Below, piece by piece: positions 50,496 through 58,561 of a stretch of DNA of 64,000 nt (the first letter of the stretch is position 1; the number at the start of each line of letters is the position of its first letter). Under the pieces are notes generated by a model. It did no database searches. It was not told the origin of the DNA and saw only the letters and a program-made list of their open reading frames with translations. The position numbers and the translations under genes were made by a program. Source of the stretch: UBA4416 sp964543545 (GTDB taxonomy: Bacteria > Bacteroidota > Bacteroidia > B-17B0 > Aurantibacillaceae); the NCBI GenBank assembly GCA_964543545.1, contig CAZIYT010000001.1:1364001-1428000 (forward strand), read 5' to 3'.

Positions 50496-51590
50496 TTAAG
50501 CCTTCTCCAGTTCCTGGTTAGCCTTGCTGGCATTTAAGATCGCTACCTGCTGTGCCACATTCTGTGCCATTTCCCGGAAGGCCAGTGCCTGCGATGTCGT
50601 TTCCTGCAATACAGCAGGACGGCCGATATCACCGGCTTCGCGGATGCTTTGCACCAGAGGAATTTCACCCAGGAGCGGCAGGCGCATTTCAGCGGCTAGG
50701 TTTTTAGCGCCGTCTTTCCCGAAAATATAATAGCGGTTTTCCGGCAGCTCTTCCGGCGTAAACCAGGCCATGTTTTCAACGATGCCGATCACCGGCACAT
50801 TGATGGAAGGCAGGTTGAATAAGGCAATTCCTTTGCGCGCATCGGCTAGTGCCACGGCTTGCGGCGTACATACCACCACAGCACCTGTCAATGGGATCTG
50901 GCTGCATAAGGAGATCTGGATGTCGCCTGTGCCCGGAGGGAGGTCCACGATGAGGTAATCCAGCTCACCCCAATTGGTATCCATAAACAGCTGTGTCAGG
51001 GCTTTGGAAGCCATCGGCCCGCGCAGGGCAATTACCTGGTCGGGTCCGGCGAGGAAGCCTACGGAGTTTAACTTTACGCCATAGCTTTCTACAGGTGCCA
51101 TTTTCGGCTTGCCTTCGTATTCTGCTTTACCGGGCATTTCATTTTGCACGTCAAACATAATGGTTTGCGAAGGGCCGTAAATATCGGCATCTACGAGGCC
51201 TACCTTGGCACCTTGTTTCGTCAGGGCAATGGCGAGGTTAGAGGCGATCGTTGATTTGCCCACACCGCCTTTTCCGGAGGCCACGGCAATGATGTTTTTG
51301 ATCTTCGATAAGGTCGTATTATCCTTGGTGCGTGTGGTAGTGACGTTGGCCGTCATGTTCACATTCACGATCGCTTCCTGGTCTACATAATGCTTGATGG
51401 CATTGATGCAGGCATTATGGATCATATCTTTCATCGGGCAGGCCGGTGTGGTCAGCACGACCGTAAACGAAACGTTCTTACCGTCCACAGCCACATCTTT
51501 CACCATTCCTAAGGTCACCAGGTCTTTTTTGAGATCAGGATCATCTACGTATTTTAAAGCGTCTATCACGCTTTCTGTTGTAATTGACAT
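50496..51590 (-). CDS. mrp: Mrp/ApbC-family iron-sulfur cluster carrier ATPase
   Basis: 364 residues from the ATG at 51590; the frame runs further back but overlaps the upstream gene and is unrelated in composition. The N-terminal MIP18/DUF59 domain (about 5-85) contains TTPACPMKDMI. The P-loop NTPase domain has a deviant Walker A, ASGKGGVGKST, then DADIYGPSQTIM, LPPGTGDIQ and GIVENMAWF. These proteins bind and deliver [4Fe-4S] clusters to apo-enzymes. It is intact. It starts six bases after the stop of the alpha/beta hydrolase gene upstream, so the two are cotranscribed. Confidence 0.93.
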   Translation of the reverse strand: MSITTESVIDALKYVDDPDLKKDLVTLGMVKDVAVDGKNVSFTVVLTTPACPMKDMIHNACINAIKHYVDQEAIVNVNMTANVTTTRTKDNTTLSKIKNIIAVASGKGGVGKSTIASNLAIALTKQGAKVGLVDADIYGPSQTIMFDVQNEMPGKAEYEGKPKMAPVESYGVKLNSVGFLAGPDQVIALRGPMASKALTQLFMDTNWGELDYLIVDLPPGTGDIQISLCSQIPLTGAVVVCTPQAVALADARKGIALFNLPSINVPVIGIVENMAWFTPEELPENRYYIFGKDGAKNLAAEMRLPLLGEIPLVQSIREAGDIGRPAVLQETTSQALAFREMAQNVAQQVAILNASKANQELEKA

Positions 51591-51595
51591 ATTTC

Positions 51596-52513
51596 TTATT
51601 TTCTGATAAAGGTACTTACTATATTCAAATAATTGTTGAAGCCCATTTTTTCGGGGACTTCTCCATGATCGGCGCCGCTTACCCGGTGGGCTTCCCGGTA
51701 GGTTCCGCCGTAATTTTTGTAGACCACTTCCCCGTGCGTTTCTATATTCAGGAAGTTGTCGGCTGTTCCATGTAACCAACAAAAAGGCTGCTGAATTGTT
51801 TTCACTTCTTCCGCATTATCGATTTTTAAATTGGTGAAAAACGATCCCGGCATGTTCAGGCCGCTGCCGTCATTAGCCATCACATCGGCAGAGGCAAAGG
51901 GTGCCTCCAGGATAAATTTTGCCGGCGACAGGCTTCGCGGCTTATTGCTGAGCTCGCACACCGGCGCTGTTCCCATGCTAAAGCCATACATCACCAGGCG
52001 ACTGTTCGACAGGCCATTCAGCTTCAGCCATTGCAGGGCTGCATCCACATCGGCATAGAGGCCCTCCTCGCTCGACTTTCCTTCGCTCAGGCCAAAGCCG
52101 CGGTAGTCGATCATCAGAACGCCATAGCGGTTCTTTCCCGAAACATGGGCAAGGAGCTTGGCGCGCTGCCAGTAAAAATCCATGTGGTCTTTGTTGCCAT
52201 GGCAATACATGATCACTGTGTCGCTCTGGATCATTGAAATGCTGCCGATGTAGATCGCACGGATGTTGGTGGCTTCGCTTTCTCCCGGAGCCTGCGAAAA
52301 CAGGATAAACTGATGAATAAGGCTATCGGGAATGTCGTAAGAGGCATCGAGGATAAAATCCTGTTCGCCGCTGTACTTGTCTAATTTGTATTCCTGGATG
52401 TCAGTGCTGGGATTATAAAGATTACTGTCGAGACGCAGGCAGGAGGAGAAAAAAAAACAGAGGATAAGTGTGAAACACCATACAGGAGAGCCATGCCGAA
52501 CTTGTTTCTGCAT
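51596..52513 (-). CDS. alpha/beta hydrolase lipoprotein
   Basis: 305 residues. I chose the ATG at 52513, which gives a lipoprotein signal (MQKQVRHGSPVWCFTLILCF..SSC). The longer frame would begin with TKDRHPELVSGSH, a translation of a repeat (see 52534-52554), not protein. The hydrolase domain has a GNKDHMDFYW segment, the nucleophile in YGFSMGT, and a late SGADHGE supplying the histidine. It resembles Bem46/YqkD-type serine hydrolases anchored to the periplasmic membrane face. The substrate is unknown. mrp follows six bases later. Confidence 0.82.
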   Translation of the reverse strand: MQKQVRHGSPVWCFTLILCFFFSSCLRLDSNLYNPSTDIQEYKLDKYSGEQDFILDASYDIPDSLIHQFILFSQAPGESEATNIRAIYIGSISMIQSDTVIMYCHGNKDHMDFYWQRAKLLAHVSGKNRYGVLMIDYRGFGLSEGKSSEEGLYADVDAALQWLKLNGLSNSRLVMYGFSMGTAPVCELSNKPRSLSPAKFILEAPFASADVMANDGSGLNMPGSFFTNLKIDNAEEVKTIQQPFCWLHGTADNFLNIETHGEVVYKNYGGTYREAHRVSGADHGEVPEKMGFNNYLNIVSTFIRK

Positions 52514-52533
52514 TTTACCAAAAGAACGATGAG

Positions 52534-52554
52534 ACCCTGAAACGAGTTCAGGGT
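52534..52554. repeat. palindromic 'HPELVSGSH' intergenic repeat
   Basis: ACCCTGAA (52534-52541) and TTCAGGGT (52547-52554) form a stem. On the minus strand its reading gives HPELVSGSH, a peptide seen in spurious N-termini of many bacterial annotations. It lies between the lipoprotein gene at 52591-53262 and the true start of the hydrolase. Confidence 0.7.
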
Positions 52555-52590
52555 GACGGTCCTTAGTATATGTATCCCGCTTCTTCATCT

Positions 52591-53262
52591 CTAAAACTTC
52601 CGCATCACATTTAAGTAAATTCCTATGGCTCCGCGCTGATTAATGCCAAGATATTCCACCACATTGGGAACATTCTTCCGGTTCATCTCTAAAAATTTGC
52701 ATTCAATGCTATAGCTCCATTTTTTAGGATTATAAGTGAAGCCAACATGCGGATTGACAAGCACGTGATTGTTCTGTGTTTCGTTATGTGCCCGCTTGTC
52801 CGAGAGCTCAAACCAATTCGTTAAGCCGAGGTACACAAATCCTTTCTGGTGAATAATGTCTTTGTAAATATTTAGGTCGAGTTGGGGCCATGCCCTGAAA
52901 TTCCCTTCCCACTTGTCGTACACCATGTTGATGGCAGGATTGATCGTGATCCCGAATTTGAGGCTGTCATTTTTATAGAGGCGCTGGCAGATGCCAAGGT
53001 CTGTCTGGAAATTACCGAAAAGCGCGGAGGTAAGGTGAACCGATCCGAAGGCGGTTGTGGAATTGCTCAGGCCGCGGCCATACATCAAAGACGTGAGAGG
53101 AAGTGGCGTGACGGCCTTTCCGTAATGAATCAACGGCCCACCGAGGTTCAGGGCCAGTGCATTTTCTTTTTTTGCCAGGGGTTTCACAAAGCGGCTCGGC
53201 GCACAACGTTGGTGTAATATCAGGAGGGCGATACCAACCACATATGTAGCCAGGCGACTCAT
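52591..53262 (-). CDS. putative outer-membrane lipoprotein, unknown
   Basis: 223 residues. A short hydrophobic N-terminus (ATYVVGIALLILHQRC) ends in a possible lipidated cysteine at 20, though the box is not ideal. The body has amphipathic strands (ALALNLGGPLIHYG, LKFGITINPAINMVYD, GFVYLGLTNWFEL, WSYSIECKFLEM) and ends GAIGIYLNVMRKF. This suggests a small outer-membrane barrel. No family is recognised. Its ATG shares one base with the gatA stop (TGATG), so it is translationally coupled to gatA. Confidence 0.7.
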   Translation of the reverse strand: MSRLATYVVGIALLILHQRCAPSRFVKPLAKKENALALNLGGPLIHYGKAVTPLPLTSLMYGRGLSNSTTAFGSVHLTSALFGNFQTDLGICQRLYKNDSLKFGITINPAINMVYDKWEGNFRAWPQLDLNIYKDIIHQKGFVYLGLTNWFELSDKRAHNETQNNHVLVNPHVGFTYNPKKWSYSIECKFLEMNRKNVPNVVEYLGINQRGAIGIYLNVMRKF

Positions 53263-54674
53263 CAGATCTGCGCGGCGATGTTCAGTAAATGCCCTTCTTC
53301 AAAATCCCTGCCCATAATCTGCAGGCCTATCGGCAAGCCGTTGCTGTGTGCACCGTTAGGAACGGAAATAGCAGGGCAGCCGGCGATGTTGGCCTGAACG
53401 GTGAAAATATCTTCCAGGTACATTTTAATAGGATCGGCGCTGTTCTTGCCAAACTCAAAGGCTGTTCCCGGAGTGGAAGGCGTAACGATAAAATCGTAGT
53501 CGGCCAGGATCTCGCGCGTTTTCTGGCGGATCTTGTTCCTTACTTTTTGTGCTTTTCCATAATACGCATCATAGTAACCGGCGCTCAGGACGAAAGTACC
53601 AAGCATGATACGGCGTTTTACTTCCTTACCGAAACCCTCGCTGCGCGATTTTTTATAGGTGCTTTCCAGGTCGGTGGCATTCGGGCTCCTGTAGCCGAAG
53701 TGCACGCCATCGAAGCGCGACAGGTTGGAAGAAGCTTCTGCTGTGGTGAGTACGTAATAGGTAGGCACTAAAAAATCCAGGTAAGGAAAATCCACAGCCG
53801 CCACCGTATGGCCGTTCTGTTTCATCTTTTCGAGCGCCGAAAGCGTGTGTTGTTTCACTTCGGGGTCCAGGCCCTCGGAGTCGATACACTCTTTTAAATA
53901 AGCAATCTTGTAATTTTTTTTCTCTCCCAGTGCAGATGTATAGTTATCTACTTTTTTCTGTGAAGCCGTTGTGTCATAATCGTCGGCGCCTGCCATGATT
54001 TCAAGCAGTAAGGCCGCGTCTTCTACCGTTTTGGTAATAGGTCCGATCTGGTCGAAGGAAGACGCATAAGCGATCAGTCCCCAGCGGGAGACACGTCCGT
54101 AAGTTGGCTTTAATCCTACCGTTCCTGTAAAGGAAGCCGGCTGGCGGATCGATCCGCCTGTGTCGGAGCCCAATGTGATGTGGCATAAGCCCGCAGCCAC
54201 GGCAGCTGCCGAGCCACCGGATGACCCACCCGGAACGGTTTTTTCATTGACCGGGTTCAATACTTTCCCGAAAGCCGAATTTTCGTTGCTGCTTCCCATC
54301 GCAAACTCGTCGCAGTTGAGGCGACCGATGATGATCGCATCTTCGGCGAGCAGGCGCTCAACCACGGTTGAAGAATACAGGGATTCAAAGCCTTCCAGGA
54401 TCTTGGAAGAAGCAGAAACTTTATGCCCTTTATAGCAGATATTATCTTTGAGGCCAATGATCACACCGGCCAGCCTGCCGGCGGTTTTAGAAGCAATCTT
54501 ATCGTCTACCAGCTTGGCCTGCGCAATCGCCGAATCGTTGAACACTTCGAGGAAAGCATTCAGTTGTTTTTTTGCTTCAATGGCCGTAATGGATTCTGTT
54601 ACTAATTGTTGGCAATTAACCTTTCCGGCTGCCAGGTCTGACTGAAGTTGACGGATCGTAGTAAATGTGTACAC
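53262..54674 (-). CDS. gatA: glutamyl-tRNA(Gln) amidotransferase subunit A
   Basis: 470 residues. The amidase signature is intact: the catalytic lysine in IGLKDNICYKG, GGSSGGSAAAVAAGL, and the serine pair in SDTGGSIRQPASFTG. GatA releases ammonia from glutamine and, with GatB and GatC, converts Glu-tRNA(Gln) to Gln-tRNA(Gln). gatB and gatC are not in the window. The start is taken as the GTG at 54674; a TTG ten codons earlier would lie inside the tatA terminator. The C-terminus GHLLNIAAQI is slightly short but complete in motifs. Confidence 0.93.
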   Translation of the reverse strand: MYTFTTIRQLQSDLAAGKVNCQQLVTESITAIEAKKQLNAFLEVFNDSAIAQAKLVDDKIASKTAGRLAGVIIGLKDNICYKGHKVSASSKILEGFESLYSSTVVERLLAEDAIIIGRLNCDEFAMGSSNENSAFGKVLNPVNEKTVPGGSSGGSAAAVAAGLCHITLGSDTGGSIRQPASFTGTVGLKPTYGRVSRWGLIAYASSFDQIGPITKTVEDAALLLEIMAGADDYDTTASQKKVDNYTSALGEKKNYKIAYLKECIDSEGLDPEVKQHTLSALEKMKQNGHTVAAVDFPYLDFLVPTYYVLTTAEASSNLSRFDGVHFGYRSPNATDLESTYKKSRSEGFGKEVKRRIMLGTFVLSAGYYDAYYGKAQKVRNKIRQKTREILADYDFIVTPSTPGTAFEFGKNSADPIKMYLEDIFTVQANIAGCPAISVPNGAHSNGLPIGLQIMGRDFEEGHLLNIAAQI

Positions 54675-54679
54675 AGGTT

Positions 54680-54722
54680 TAATTATAAAAAATAAAAGCG
54701 TCAATCGAACAGAATGACGCTT
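54680..54722 (-). terminator. terminator between tatA and gatA
   Basis: AAGCGTCA (54696-54703) and TGACGCTT (54715-54722) form an eight-base stem. On the minus strand a T-rich run (TTTTATTTTTTAT) follows. It ends tatA transcription only about six bases before the gatA start codon. Confidence 0.8.
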
Positions 54723-54743
54723 GTAAATATCAGTTAAAAATAA

Positions 54744-54935
54744 TTATTTATTTTCCGGTTCAGAAGGAGTTTCACCTTTAGAAGCTTCTTTAAAGTCTTT
54801 TACACCACGGCCTAATCCTTTCATTAATTCAGGGATTTTTTTACCCCCGAACAGTAATAATACGATTACCAAGATGATGATGATTTCAGGAGCTCCCAAA
54901 CCGCCTAATATCCCTAAGATGAGTGCTTGTGTCAT
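54744..54935 (-). CDS. tatA: twin-arginine translocase TatA/E
   Basis: 63 residues. One membrane helix (PEIIIILVIVLLLF) is followed by the conserved hinge FGGKKIPELMKGLGRGVKDFKEA and a short charged tail, the TatA plan. The ATG at 54935 is preferred over a TTG seven codons earlier. TatA forms the pore for export of folded twin-arginine proteins; tatC is not within the window. A strong promoter lies at 54954-54985. Confidence 0.92.
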   Translation of the reverse strand: MTQALILGILGGLGAPEIIIILVIVLLLFGGKKIPELMKGLGRGVKDFKEASKGETPSEPENK

Positions 54936-54953
54936 TGTTGTAAATTTAGACCA

Positions 54954-54985
54954 CAAATGTACGACATTATTTGCGGATCACCAAA
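54954..54985 (-). promoter_or_regulatory. Bacteroidota-type promoter for tatA
   Basis: Minus strand TTTG (54985-54982), 20 bases, TACATTTG (54961-54954). Both boxes match; the tatA ATG is at 54935. Confidence 0.7.
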
Positions 54986-54989
54986 TAGC

Positions 54990-55436
54990 TCAGATTTTGA
55001 GATTTTGCTCCAGTTGGGCCTTGTAATTAGCGATTTTTACCCAAAAAATGATCCAGCATACCAGGCCTCCTATAGCTGCCAAACCTCCCAAAAAAGGCAC
55101 AACAGAGCAGCAAAACAGGATGCAAAAGGTCATGCCGATGGAGTAGGCGGGCCTTGGCTCGGCCGTTGGGATGCCTCTTGCCTCAAATTCCCGTTTCAGG
55201 GAATCCGATACATTGATAACGTTAAAAAACTGCCAGACAAGCCCGAATAAAGGAATCAGCTCCAGCCACACCTGCCCGGAAGGCATCTTACGAAATTCAG
55301 GCCTCACAGCGTTCATCGTCTTTTGCAGGGTAATCAGGTAAAAGATCTTGGGGAGAAGGCCGATGCATACCGCAAGGAGAATGATCAGAAGGAGGGTAAA
55401 ACCTTCCAACATGTCGGAGTTATTGATCACATTCAT
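54990..55436 (-). CDS. membrane protein of unknown function
   Basis: 148 residues with three to four membrane segments (about 10-35, 55-75 and 95-130), and MPSGQVWLELIPLFGLVWQFFNVINVSDSLKREFEARGI in the middle. This central block recurs in small Bacteroidota membrane proteins without a known role. It has its own promoter (55453-55483). The tatA promoter overlaps its 3' end, so the two are probably separate units. Confidence 0.75.
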   Translation of the reverse strand: MNVINNSDMLEGFTLLLIILLAVCIGLLPKIFYLITLQKTMNAVRPEFRKMPSGQVWLELIPLFGLVWQFFNVINVSDSLKREFEARGIPTAEPRPAYSIGMTFCILFCCSVVPFLGGLAAIGGLVCWIIFWVKIANYKAQLEQNLKI

Positions 55437-55452
55437 AGGTTATGGTTTTAAC

Positions 55453-55483
55453 CAAAGTTAGCAAATCCTTTTTACTATCCAAA
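55453..55483 (-). promoter_or_regulatory. Bacteroidota-type promoter for the membrane protein gene
   Basis: Minus strand TTTG (55483-55480), 19 bases, TAACTTTG (55460-55453), 16 bases before the ATG at 55436. It is divergent to the mce promoter 14 bases away. Confidence 0.72.
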
Positions 55484-55496
55484 TCGCACCATTAAA

Positions 55497-55527
55497 TTGG
55501 TTTGGCCCGAAATACTCCCTATTTTTG
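55497..55527 (+). promoter_or_regulatory. Bacteroidota-type promoter for mce
   Basis: TTG (55497-55499), 20 bases, TATTTTTG (55520-55527), 16 bases before the ATG at 55544. Spacing is ideal. Confidence 0.65.
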
Positions 55528-55543
55528 GGGAAAATCACCTGAA

Positions 55544-55960
55544 ATGATCAAAAAAATAGAGCATATCGGCATTGCCGTAAAGAGCCTTCAAAGTTCCAAT
55601 GAATTGTTTAAAAAGCTCTTCGGGAAGGAGCATTATAAGGTGGAACCGGTGGAAAGCGAAGGGGTGAGCACTTCTTTCTTTATGCTCGGCGAAACCAAGA
55701 TCGAGCTCCTGGAGGCCACGACTACCGACAGCGCTATCGCTAAATTTATCGAGAAGAAAGGCGAAGGAATTCACCACATTGCTTATGAGGTCGATAATAT
55801 TTATGAGGAGATGGAGCGCCTGAAGGGTGAGGGTTTTGAGGTTCTGAACAAGGAGCCCAAATTCGGGGCCGATAATAAAATGATCTTTTTTCTCCATCCT
55901 AAAAGTACCAACGGTGTGCTCGTTGAGCTTTGCCAGGAGAGGAACGAGGAGATTCTTTAA
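55544..55960 (+). CDS. mce: methylmalonyl-CoA epimerase
   Basis: 138 residues. The vicinal-oxygen-chelate fold carries metal ligands in IEHIGIAV (histidine 7), GIHHIAYEV (histidine) and GVLVELCQ (glutamate). It interconverts (R)- and (S)-methylmalonyl-CoA between propionyl-CoA carboxylase and methylmalonyl-CoA mutase. The ATG at 55544 fits the promoter at 55497-55527; an upstream start in the same frame would overlap it. The partner mutase is not in the window. Confidence 0.94.
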   Translation: MIKKIEHIGIAVKSLQSSNELFKKLFGKEHYKVEPVESEGVSTSFFMLGETKIELLEATTTDSAIAKFIEKKGEGIHHIAYEVDNIYEEMERLKGEGFEVLNKEPKFGADNKMIFFLHPKSTNGVLVELCQERNEEIL

Positions 55961-55972
55961 GCCTGCCAGGCT

Positions 55973-56881
55973 TTAATGCGCCTTGAAATCGCAGGCGCTG
56001 CGCTCGGTGGAAAGGTATTCAGCTTCATTTTCCAGGAAGTTGCGGCAATAGTGTTTTCCCTGCGGCCCGCCGTTGATGAAGAAATAATTGATGCCATATA
56101 ATTCATAGTTAAGATCGCCATAAATCCAGGGACTTAGCTTCGCATACCATTTGGAGCGCTCTTTCCATCTTGTTTTTAAAGGATTGAAGAACTGATTGAT
56201 GCCTGCCAATTCCCTGAACTGGAAGGTATGGATCATCTCATGGGCATAGATGTCGTAAAAGAACTGGTTGTAGCGTATCGTATCGTTGAGCAGGAAGCCA
56301 TTGGTGAGCGTGGAGCCGTTAAGCTTTGGCGCATAAGAAATGCTCCTGGTGCGGAAGGTTGGTGTTCCGGAAGCCAGGCTGGTGCGGGCATCGAAGCGGC
56401 CCTGTGTGGCGAGGAAGACGGTGCCGACGAAGGTAGAGGCTATGATGCGTGGCCTGAACCTGAGCCTGGTGGTTTCCAGCTCCAGCCGGATGAAACCGAC
56501 ATCGTAGTGTACCACTTCCCAGAAATTCCGGTTGGCGGCGGCATTTTCTACGATGGAGTTTCCCATATCAAAAACAAAGCGCGACAGGTAGCCGTAGCTC
56601 AATTCGCTCTTCACCGAGATCAGGGAGTTGATGCGTTTGCCGCCATACATGATCATGCCGCCTCCCGCTCCCACGGCAAATCCTTTGGCAAAGGCCTTGT
56701 ACCATTTCTGGCCTTTATGCTTATTGATCACAGAGCCGACACCGCCCGTCACGGCACCGATGAGGCCATTGTAAAGCAGGGAAGCGCCGCGGTAATCCTG
56801 CGCGCTGATGGTCTGCCGGCCCATGCACATGAGCAGCAGCAGTACGAGTGGCCTGGAAAAGAAAACACGAAAAGATAGCAT
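55973..56881 (-). CDS. exported protein with HExxH motif
   Basis: 302 residues from the ATG at 56881, giving a signal peptide (MLSFRVFFSRPLVLLLLMCMG...SAQ). The frame extends upstream into the transporter gene and was not used. A glycine-rich hydrophobic stretch (LIGAVTGGVGSVI, FAVGAGGGMIMYGG) is followed by a beta-rich part. A zinc-metalloprotease-like H214-E-M-I-H218 lies in YAHEMIHTFQ, with glutamates in ENEAEYLS about 70 residues later that could be the third ligand. The overall family is not recognised. A peptidase role is possible but not shown. Confidence 0.72.
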   Translation of the reverse strand: MLSFRVFFSRPLVLLLLMCMGRQTISAQDYRGASLLYNGLIGAVTGGVGSVINKHKGQKWYKAFAKGFAVGAGGGMIMYGGKRINSLISVKSELSYGYLSRFVFDMGNSIVENAAANRNFWEVVHYDVGFIRLELETTRLRFRPRIIASTFVGTVFLATQGRFDARTSLASGTPTFRTRSISYAPKLNGSTLTNGFLLNDTIRYNQFFYDIYAHEMIHTFQFRELAGINQFFNPLKTRWKERSKWYAKLSPWIYGDLNYELYGINYFFINGGPQGKHYCRNFLENEAEYLSTERSACDFKAH

Positions 56882-56916
56882 AACCGGGAAAGAGACAATC
56901 AATTCGTATGCCTGTT

Positions 56917-58206
56917 TTAGTTGATCAAAGACGTCCGGCGCGTGTCTTTCATAAAGAGGTAGACCACCAGGGACGTGAAAATGCAACAGGTGACATAAAT
57001 GTAAAAATAAGGCTCATGCCCGTCGTTTTTAAACCATAAGGCCACATATTCGGCTGTGCCGCCAAAAACAGCCACCGTCACGGAATAAGGGAAGCCAACG
57101 CCCAGCGCCCTGATTTCAGTAGGGAAGAGCTCCGCTTTCACCACGGCATTGATGGAGGTATAGCCGCTGACAATGATCAATGCCATCATAATCAACCCGA
57201 ATGCAGTGAATGAGCTGTTGGCGTGGCTCAGCGCTTCCAGCAGCGGAATGGTGGCAAAGGTACCTAACACGCCGAAGCCGATCAGGAGAGGCCGCCGTCC
57301 TATGCGGTCGGAGAGCAGACCGAACAAAGGTTGCAGGCAGGCAAAGATGAAGAGTGTCGCGCAGGTGATGATGGTAGATTGCTGCATAGAAAGGTGCACC
57401 GTGTTCACCAGGAATTTCTGCATGTAGGTGCTGTATGTGTAAAAGGCCACAGTGCCGCCCAGGGTCAATCCAACAACAATAGCAATGGCACGCGGATGTT
57501 TGAGCAATTCCTTCAAGGATCCTTTTTTGGATGTTGGTTTGGAAGCCTGTGCCGTAAAGGCTTTCGACTCTTCCATGTGACTGCGCAGGTAGAGGGCAAT
57601 CAGCGACAGCGCCGCGCCGATGATAAAAGGAATCCGCCAGCCCCACTGGTGCATTTGCGCATCGTTCAGTAATTGCTGCATGATGAGCTGAATGCTTAAA
57701 GCGATCAGCTGCCCGCCGATCAGGGTCACATACTGGAAACTGGAATAAAAGCCACGCCGCTTGGGAGTGGCCATTTCGCTCAGGTAAGTAGCCGAGGTGC
57801 CGTACTCGCCGCCTACGCTGAGGCCTTGCAGCAAACGGGCAATCAGCAGGAGTGCAGGCGCCATCACACCGATGGATTGGTAGGAAGGCGTGGCGGCGAT
57901 CAGTAAAGAGCCGAAAGACATCAGCAATACAGAGAGCGTCATTGAATACTTACGTCCCCTCTTATCGGCAAGCAGGCCAAAGAGCCAGCCGCCCACAGGC
58001 CGCATGAGAAAGCCAACCGCAAAGATCCCGGCAGTATTCAACAGCTGCGCGGTAGGATCACTTTTCGGGAAAAATACAGGGGCAAAGTATAATGAAAAAG
58101 CAGAATAGGCGTACCAGTCGTACCACTCCACCAGGTTGCCCACCGAGCCGCTGATGATGGCCCTGATGCGGGATTTTTGAGAAAGTTCGGGACTGCCGCC
58201 GGTCAT
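56917..58206 (-). CDS. MHS-family metabolite/proton symporter (KgtP-like)
   Basis: 429 residues with twelve membrane helices. The hallmarks are GNLVEWYDWYAYSAF at the N-terminus, FAVGFLMRPVGGWLFGLLADKRGRK (the MFS loop 2-3 motif), LLQGLSVGGEYGTSATYLSE and a second D-R-x-GRR loop (SDRIGRRP). This is the metabolite:H+ symporter branch that contains alpha-ketoglutarate, shikimate and proline/betaine carriers. The substrate cannot be told. A DUF5808-like gene ends close upstream on the same strand. Confidence 0.92.
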   Translation of the reverse strand: MTGGSPELSQKSRIRAIISGSVGNLVEWYDWYAYSAFSLYFAPVFFPKSDPTAQLLNTAGIFAVGFLMRPVGGWLFGLLADKRGRKYSMTLSVLLMSFGSLLIAATPSYQSIGVMAPALLLIARLLQGLSVGGEYGTSATYLSEMATPKRRGFYSSFQYVTLIGGQLIALSIQLIMQQLLNDAQMHQWGWRIPFIIGAALSLIALYLRSHMEESKAFTAQASKPTSKKGSLKELLKHPRAIAIVVGLTLGGTVAFYTYSTYMQKFLVNTVHLSMQQSTIITCATLFIFACLQPLFGLLSDRIGRRPLLIGFGVLGTFATIPLLEALSHANSSFTAFGLIMMALIIVSGYTSINAVVKAELFPTEIRALGVGFPYSVTVAVFGGTAEYVALWFKNDGHEPYFYIYVTCCIFTSLVVYLFMKDTRRTSLIN

Positions 58207-58221
58207 AATGCGTGAAACAGG

Positions 58222-58443
58222 TTAATGGGTTGTTACAAGCAAAAACAAGATCAGGAAAATAAGTCCTAATACAGGAAAAGCGAAAGGGTTGGCAAAATTA
58301 AGTGTCCAGCCCAGCATGGAAATGCGCTTGGGCGCCATGATGCGCTTATCTTTTCTGTTGAAATAAAACAGGCCTAAGATCCAGTTTGAAGGATCATTCT
58401 GCCATTCTTTCAGTTGTTGATCGCTCGGTTGTTCTGTTTTCAT
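58222..58443 (-). CDS. small DUF5808-like membrane protein
   Basis: 73 residues. The motif LKEWQNDPSNWILGLFYFNRKDKRIMAPKR and a following GWTLNFANP, then one membrane helix (PVLGLIFLILFLLV), fit the DUF5808 pattern of small Bacteroidota proteins. No known function. It lies 15 bases upstream of the transporter gene on the same strand, so the two are probably cotranscribed. Confidence 0.7.
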   Translation of the reverse strand: MKTEQPSDQQLKEWQNDPSNWILGLFYFNRKDKRIMAPKRISMLGWTLNFANPFAFPVLGLIFLILFLLVTTH

Positions 58444-58500
58444 CCTGGAAAAATTGATTTACTAAAGGTAAGGAAAAATAACAGGGATTGTGGTGCCGGA

Positions 58501-58534
58501 AATTAAAAAACCTTAGCGGGCAGGCTAAGGTTTT
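58501..58534 (-). terminator. terminator of the VWA gene
   Basis: AAAACCTTAGC (58507-58517) and GCTAAGGTTTT (58524-58534) form an 11-base stem. On the minus strand it is followed by TTTTTTAATT. It lies 27 bases after the VWA gene stop. Confidence 0.88.
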
Positions 58535-58561
58535 AAATGCTTACAGCAGGAACATCCGAAC

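Noticed and set aside
52514..52588. N-terminal extension TKDRHPELVSGSH of the alpha/beta hydrolase
   Set aside because: It is the translation of a palindromic repeat, and the next ATG gives a proper lipoprotein signal.
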